From CAWABB01 sp963780165 (GTDB lineage: Bacteria > Bacteroidota > Ignavibacteria > UBA10030 > UBA6906): a stretch of 64,000 nt of DNA. Below, one piece after another: positions 60,502 through 64,000 of the stretch (within the stretch, counting starts at the first letter, position 1; each line of letters starts with the position of its first letter). The stretch covers positions 186,001 to 250,000 of the forward strand of contig CAWABB010000006.1 of the NCBI GenBank assembly GCA_963780165.1. Reading direction: 5' to 3'. Under the pieces are notes generated by a model. It was not told where the DNA came from, did not search any database, and saw only the letters and a list, made by a program, of their open reading frames with translations. The position numbers and the translations under genes were made by a program.

Positions 60502-60786
60502 TTACATGATCGCAAAGATGTCCGCTTCGCGCATGATCAGGTACTCCTCACCATCGACGGTCACTTCCGTGCCGGAGTACTTGCCGTAGAGGACCTTGTC
60601 CCCCACTTTGATCTCCATCGGGATCTTCTTTCCGTCATCGGCGACCTTTCCAGGCCCGATGGCCACGACTTCCCCGACCACGGGCTTCTCTTTCGCGGTG
60701 TCGGGGAGAATGATCCCGCCCTTGGTCTTCTCCTCAGCGGGTGATGGCTTGATCACAACGCGATCTGCCAGCGGCTTCATTTTCAT
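60502..60786 (-). CDS. groES: GroES co-chaperonin
   Basis: 94 residues, the lid of the GroEL chamber. N-terminal PLADRVVIKPSPAEEKTKGGIILPDTAKEKP includes the mobile loop that contacts GroEL (TKGGIILPD), then GKVADDGKKIPMEIKVGDKVLYGKYSGTEV. A strong ribosome site (GGGAGG, five bases before ATG) is visible. First gene of groESL; 41 bases separate it from groEL. Confidence 0.97.
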   Translation of the reverse strand: MKMKPLADRVVIKPSPAEEKTKGGIILPDTAKEKPVVGEVVAIGPGKVADDGKKIPMEIKVGDKVLYGKYSGTEVTVDGEEYLIMREADIFAIM

Positions 60787-60846
60787 AGGAACCTCCCTGA
60801 AATATCTCTGTGAACTGGTGCCTTACTGTACAGCAGAAACTTGTTG

Positions 60847-60873
60847 TTAGCACTCTGTGCTAACGAGTGCTAA
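60847..60873. promoter_or_regulatory. CIRCE element (HrcA operator) of groESL
   Basis: Perfect CIRCE: TTAGCACTC (60847-60855), nine bases, GAGTGCTAA (60865-60873). The spacer itself contains another GTGCTAAC, so three copies of this word lie in tandem/inverted order. Sits between the -10 and groES. Confidence 0.97.
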
Positions 60874-60874
60874 C

Positions 60875-60903
60875 AATATAGTCAAAGAAAGGCGCCGAGT
60901 CAA
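60875..60903 (-). promoter_or_regulatory. Promoter of groESL
   Basis: Minus-strand -35 TTGACT (60903-60898), 17 bases, -10 TATATT (60880-60875); CIRCE begins right after, so HrcA would block the start site. Confidence 0.75.
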
Positions 60904-60978
60904 GTCTGACCCGCGCCATTTACTCCCCGGGTCTCCTCTACCTTCTCCCCCCCTGCCAACACCCAAGTCGGCTCCCGT

Positions 60979-62517
60979 TTACCTCTTGATGGTGCAGGCC
61001 TCAAAGATGTGAAACCCGTACCCCACCAGGTCAAAATACATCCCTCTCGTGATCAAACCGTGCTTGTCCCTGACATACTGGGCCTCGCTGACCAGATCTC
61101 TGAAATCACAGGCCTGACAGTCAATGTCGCTTCCCGGGACCTCCACATAGGCCTGGCCGGAATGAGGAGCGTAATTCACGACAACAAGCCTGCTGCCTAC
61201 CCCATCGAGCTGCCACCAGAAGGCCATGAAATTTTGCCATGTCGAATTGTCAGGCCAGGCCGGTCGCACATTTAGCAGCGTCCACGCCCCTCTCCTGAAC
61301 ACCGGATTATTGATGATCTGGAGCAGCCTGCTGTAAAATTTGTAGATGCCTTCGGCTTTCGGCTCGGCGGGCCGCCGAACCAGCTGGACCGGAACCTTGG
61401 TCTGTCTCCCTTCAAGCTGGCCGTCGTGGAGAAGGAGCATGCCCGGGATGGTGGCTGTCACCACGGCCGCAGCAAGATGCCAGCCCTCCGAGGAAAATGC
61501 CTTTGCAGCTCGATGCTCGTCATGGTTCTCAATGAAACGGAGGCTCTTGGCCTGAAACGTCGATTCGGCCTTCAGGTGTTCGCGGGAAGCCCAGGCCCCT
61601 TCCCTCAGGAGTCGATCGTACAGCGTCTTGTCGTAGGTGTAGTGGAACCCAAGCTGTTGGAGCTCCCATTCCAGATTCCAGTACGCTTCCGCGATGAAGA
61701 GGAAATCGGGGTGATCGGACATCACGGCGCTGATCGCATCCTTCCAGAATTCCCCGGCTGGCTCTTCGGCTCCTGCCGGCAGCGCACGCTCCCCCCAGGT
61801 CTTCTGAAAGACGCCACGGAGCACCAGCATGGCCATGTCGCACCTCACCCCATCGCATTCTCCGGCAATCTCCCTGAGAGTCTCGATGAGGGCTGCACGA
61901 AGACCCGGGTGACGGTGGTTCAGTTGCGCGGTGTCCATCCACCCGGGAAACTGCGGATCGCGTCCGTTCGCGAGCACAAGCGATTTCTTTCCTGCCGTGA
62001 CGCTGAAGTAGTTCCCGGGCTCGACCGCGAGGTCAGACTGCGTCCCTCCGACGTAGTACTCGGGGTGGGTCGTCACCCACGGACAGTCGAGCGCTGTATG
62101 GTTCGGGACAAAATCCAGGATGAGGCCGAGGCCTCTGCTGGCCAGGCGCGCGCGGAGTTTCCTCAGACCCGTGAGTCCGCCCATGGAGCGCGGCACCTTG
62201 TACTCCTTCACGGAGTACGGCGAGGGCCCGATGTCCGCAGGCGTGAGGTCGGGCAGGACTTTTCGGATATCCTCCCGCAGGCCTGGATGGTCGCGGGCAA
62301 CCTCCTCCCCCGCCTTGCCTGAGTTCCACACACCCATCATCCAGATGGCGTCAAAGCCGAGACCCGCCCATTCGTCCAGGACAGCGTCGGGAATCGTTGT
62401 CAATGTCACCGCCTTGCCCTGCACTGCCGATAGTTCCTGCAGCAGGATGCGCGTATTCACTTCATACACCAGCGGGTGGCGGGTCGTATGAAGTCGAGAT
62501 GGCTCTCGAGTGATCAT
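60979..62517 (-). CDS. Glycoside hydrolase family 13 (alpha-amylase type) enzyme
   Basis: 512 residues from ATG 62517, chosen for the GGAG site before it and its four-base overlap with rsmI (an ATG at 62544 is alternative). The (beta/alpha)8 barrel motifs are complete: LILDFVPNHTALD (region I), GVRCDMAML (region II, nucleophile Asp), LFIAEAYW (region III, acid Glu) and FIENHDE (region IV, His-Asp). No signal peptide, so it is cytosolic. The close ~DGVRCDMAM and maltosyl-transferase-like text suggest an enzyme acting on alpha-glucans or trehalose/maltose; the exact substrate is not clear. No other glycogen genes are in the window. Confidence 0.88.
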   Translation of the reverse strand: MITREPSRLHTTRHPLVYEVNTRILLQELSAVQGKAVTLTTIPDAVLDEWAGLGFDAIWMMGVWNSGKAGEEVARDHPGLREDIRKVLPDLTPADIGPSPYSVKEYKVPRSMGGLTGLRKLRARLASRGLGLILDFVPNHTALDCPWVTTHPEYYVGGTQSDLAVEPGNYFSVTAGKKSLVLANGRDPQFPGWMDTAQLNHRHPGLRAALIETLREIAGECDGVRCDMAMLVLRGVFQKTWGERALPAGAEEPAGEFWKDAISAVMSDHPDFLFIAEAYWNLEWELQQLGFHYTYDKTLYDRLLREGAWASREHLKAESTFQAKSLRFIENHDEHRAAKAFSSEGWHLAAAVVTATIPGMLLLHDGQLEGRQTKVPVQLVRRPAEPKAEGIYKFYSRLLQIINNPVFRRGAWTLLNVRPAWPDNSTWQNFMAFWWQLDGVGSRLVVVNYAPHSGQAYVEVPGSDIDCQACDFRDLVSEAQYVRDKHGLITRGMYFDLVGYGFHIFEACTIKR

Positions 62518-63263
62518 GATTCGTCTCCAGTCTGATCGTCGCATTCAGTCGTGGCGTGCCGGCCGGCCGCATGGCGGAAGCCGGTACCCGCAACCACGAC
62601 AACATATTCGCCGCGGGGCTCCCGGCGTTCGAGGTGTTGCAGCACCTTGGACAGCGGCCCACGGATGATTTCTTCGAACTTCTTTGTCAGCTCGCGCGCA
62701 ACCGCCGCGGGCCTGTCACCGAACCGCTCGTACAGGTCGCGCACCGTCCGCACCACGCGATGCGGCGATTCGTACAGCACGATCGTCCGGGCCTCTTCGG
62801 CAAGCGCGTTGAGACGCGTGGAGCGCCCTTTCTTCACGGGAAGAAACCCCTCAAACGCGAACCGGTCCATCGGAAGTCCGCTCGACACGAGCGCCGCAAG
62901 AAGCGCGCTCGCGCCCGGGACCGGGATCACGCGCAGGCCGTGTGCCACCGCCTCGGCGATCACTGCATGGGCGGGATCCGAGACGCCCGGAGTCCCAGCA
63001 TCGGTCACGACCGCGACAGATTTCCCTTCGTGAAGGTGACGGATCAGCTCTCGCGCACGGCGATCTTCGTTGTGGCTGTGGTAGCTGATCAGCGGTGTGC
63101 GGATGCCGAGGTGATCGAGCAGGATCCGACTGGTCCGCGTATCTTCCGCAGCGATCAGGTCCACGCCGGCCAGGACGTGCGCTGCCCGGTGGGTGATGTC
63201 ACCCAGGTTCCCGATCGGGGTGCTCACCACATAGAGCGCGCCGCCTTCGATTGTCTCGGTCAT
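62514..63263 (-). CDS. rsmI: 16S rRNA (cytidine(1402)-2'-O)-methyltransferase
   Basis: 249 residues. SAM-dependent tetrapyrrole-methylase fold: LYVVSTPIGNLGDITHRA, IAAEDTRTSRILLDHLGI, VTDAGTPGVSDPAH, PVPGASALLAALVSSGLP and FEGFLPVKKGRS are all characteristic. Methylates C1402 in the ribosomal P site. Four-base overlaps with nadE upstream and the GH13 gene downstream place all three in one operon. Confidence 0.96.
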   Translation of the reverse strand: MTETIEGGALYVVSTPIGNLGDITHRAAHVLAGVDLIAAEDTRTSRILLDHLGIRTPLISYHSHNEDRRARELIRHLHEGKSVAVVTDAGTPGVSDPAHAVIAEAVAHGLRVIPVPGASALLAALVSSGLPMDRFAFEGFLPVKKGRSTRLNALAEEARTIVLYESPHRVVRTVRDLYERFGDRPAAVARELTKKFEEIIRGPLSKVLQHLERREPRGEYVVVVAGTGFRHAAGRHATTECDDQTGDES

Positions 63264-64000
63264 GTTCCCCAGTCGCGGGGATAACGGAAGTCGATGTTCA
63301 CCGTCCGGTGCGATACCTTGGCGATGACGGGCAACCGGCGCTTGAACTGGCTCGTGCGGATCTTTCTGCGCACCGTGCGGATCAGCGTGTGGTCAAATCC
63401 GAGCGCCTCCAGCTCCGCGTCGGTCCGCCGCTCGTCCACCATCTGGAACAACAGCTGATCCACCGACGCGTACGTCATGCCCATTTCGCCCTCGTCGGTC
63501 TGGCCTTCCCACAGATCGGCCGACGGCGGCTTCTCGACGATCCTCTTCGGAACGCCGACGGCCGCAGCGAGGCGCCACACCTGCGTCTTGTACAGATCGC
63601 CCAGGGGGTTCACCGCCGACGCCATGTCGCCATGGAGCGTCCCGTACCCCAGGAGCAGCTCGGTCTTGTTGCTGGTGCCGACGACGAGCGCCCGCTCCCG
63701 GGCGGAGAGGTCGTACAGAACGATCATTCTCTGGCGGGCCATGATGTTCCCGGCCCGAACCTTCCCGGGCGCCTCTCCCGGCGGGCGGTAGGCGTCAACC
63801 ATCGGGGTGATCTCAACAAGCTCGGACCGAATGCCGGTTTTCGCCACCACCTCACGCGCATCCTCGAGGCTTGCCGGGCTGCTGGTCCTGTACGGCATGA
63901 ACACCCCCAGGACGTTGTGCGGACCGAGGGCGCGTGCCGCCAGGAATGCGACCACAGCGGAGTCCACGCCGCCGGAGATGCCCAGGACCGCCCGTTCGAA
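63260..64000 (-). CDS. nadE: NAD+ synthetase (5' part outside window)
   Basis: The last ~246 codons of NadE, which amidates nicotinate adenine dinucleotide to NAD. The PP-loop SGGVDSA lies right at the window edge (bases ~63955-63985), followed by VVGTSNKTELLLGYGTLHGDMASAVNPLGDLYKTQV and KPPSADLWEGQTDEGEMGMTY, family hallmarks. The short N-terminal part is missing, so whether it is the ammonia-dependent or the glutaminase-fused form cannot be decided here. Confidence 0.93.
   Translation of the reverse strand, partial: FERAVLGISGGVDSAVVAFLAARALGPHNVLGVFMPYRTSSPASLEDAREVVAKTGIRSELVEITPMVDAYRPPGEAPGKVRAGNIMARQRMIVLYDLSARERALVVGTSNKTELLLGYGTLHGDMASAVNPLGDLYKTQVWRLAAAVGVPKRIVEKPPSADLWEGQTDEGEMGMTYASVDQLLFQMVDERRTDAELEALGFDHTLIRTVRRKIRTSQFKRRLPVIAKVSHRTVNIDFRYPRDWGT

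Overview
This 64 kb, GC-rich window looks like a chromosomal stretch of a Gram-negative bacterium of the FCB group (Bacteroidota/Chlorobiota/Ignavibacteriota side). I base this on an outer membrane export system (TolC, HlyD-type adaptor), menaquinone made by the futalosine route, a CIRCE-controlled groESL operon, and the general gene repertoire. The assignment is inference; no rRNA or tRNA gene lies in the window. Promoters, where visible, are of the ordinary TTGACN-17-TATATT type rather than the TTG/TAnnTTTG type of classical Bacteroidia.

Layout. 1-7 kb (minus strand): end of an ABC ATPase gene, then an aromatic amino acid operon aroB - aroDE (fused) - Dabb-domain protein - aroA - aroC fused to chorismate mutase - tyrA, with a promoter and a possible attenuator hairpin ahead of aroB. 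7-17.5 kb: menaquinone synthesis, with menG and mqnD on plus and guaA-ubiA-ubiX-ubiD-mqnE-mqnA-mqnC on minus; a REP-type transposase flanked by CCTAGG-centred palindromes separates the two arms. 17.5-21 kb (minus): ornithine carbamoyltransferase, carbamate kinase and a GTPase of the cyclic 2,3-diphosphoglycerate synthetase family. 21.3-25.1 kb (plus): pheA and gcvP. 25.3-28.2 kb (minus): efp-accB-accC-gcvH. 28.3-36.3 kb: a small lipoprotein, purM (minus), then FAH hydrolase, orphan ParA, M23 peptidase and valS (plus). 36.4-45.6 kb (plus): M28 peptidase, glycolate oxidase-like GlcD, AlaX-type editing protein, a regulatory region with tandem promoters, a REC-PAS protein, peptidase T, an OPT peptide transporter, a YjbQ protein and a small membrane protein. 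45.8-50.2 kb (plus): MacAB-like adaptor, ATPase and two permeases. 50.2-58.6 kb (minus): DUF2461 protein, cysteine-cluster protein, and a TetR-controlled seven-gene exporter operon joined by 4-base overlaps. 58.8-64 kb (minus): groESL, a GH13 enzyme, rsmI and the cut end of nadE.

How the genes work together. The aro operon carries phosphoenolpyruvate/erythrose-4-phosphate product through shikimate to chorismate and prephenate; chorismate is also the entry point of the futalosine pathway next door (MqnA, MqnE, MqnC, MqnD, then UbiD/UbiX/UbiA-like enzymes and MenG). MqnB is not in the window. PheA and TyrA draw off prephenate.

Sequence quality. Four genes (mqnE, mqnA, ubiD, groEL) contain single-base shifts, nearly all extra bases, with intact conserved protein on both sides. 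Because groEL is essential and eight shifts cluster between 10.87 and about 14.26 kb, I read them as assembly errors first and gene decay second.

Most unusual items: three copies of a ~107 bp intergenic repeat with terminal inverted repeats; the REP/transposase unit with a distant solitary palindrome; two identical-geometry 30 bp operators at the TetR promoter; an EF-P lacking the usual modifiable lysine; the aroC-chorismate mutase fusion; and the carbamate kinase/OTC/GTPase operon.
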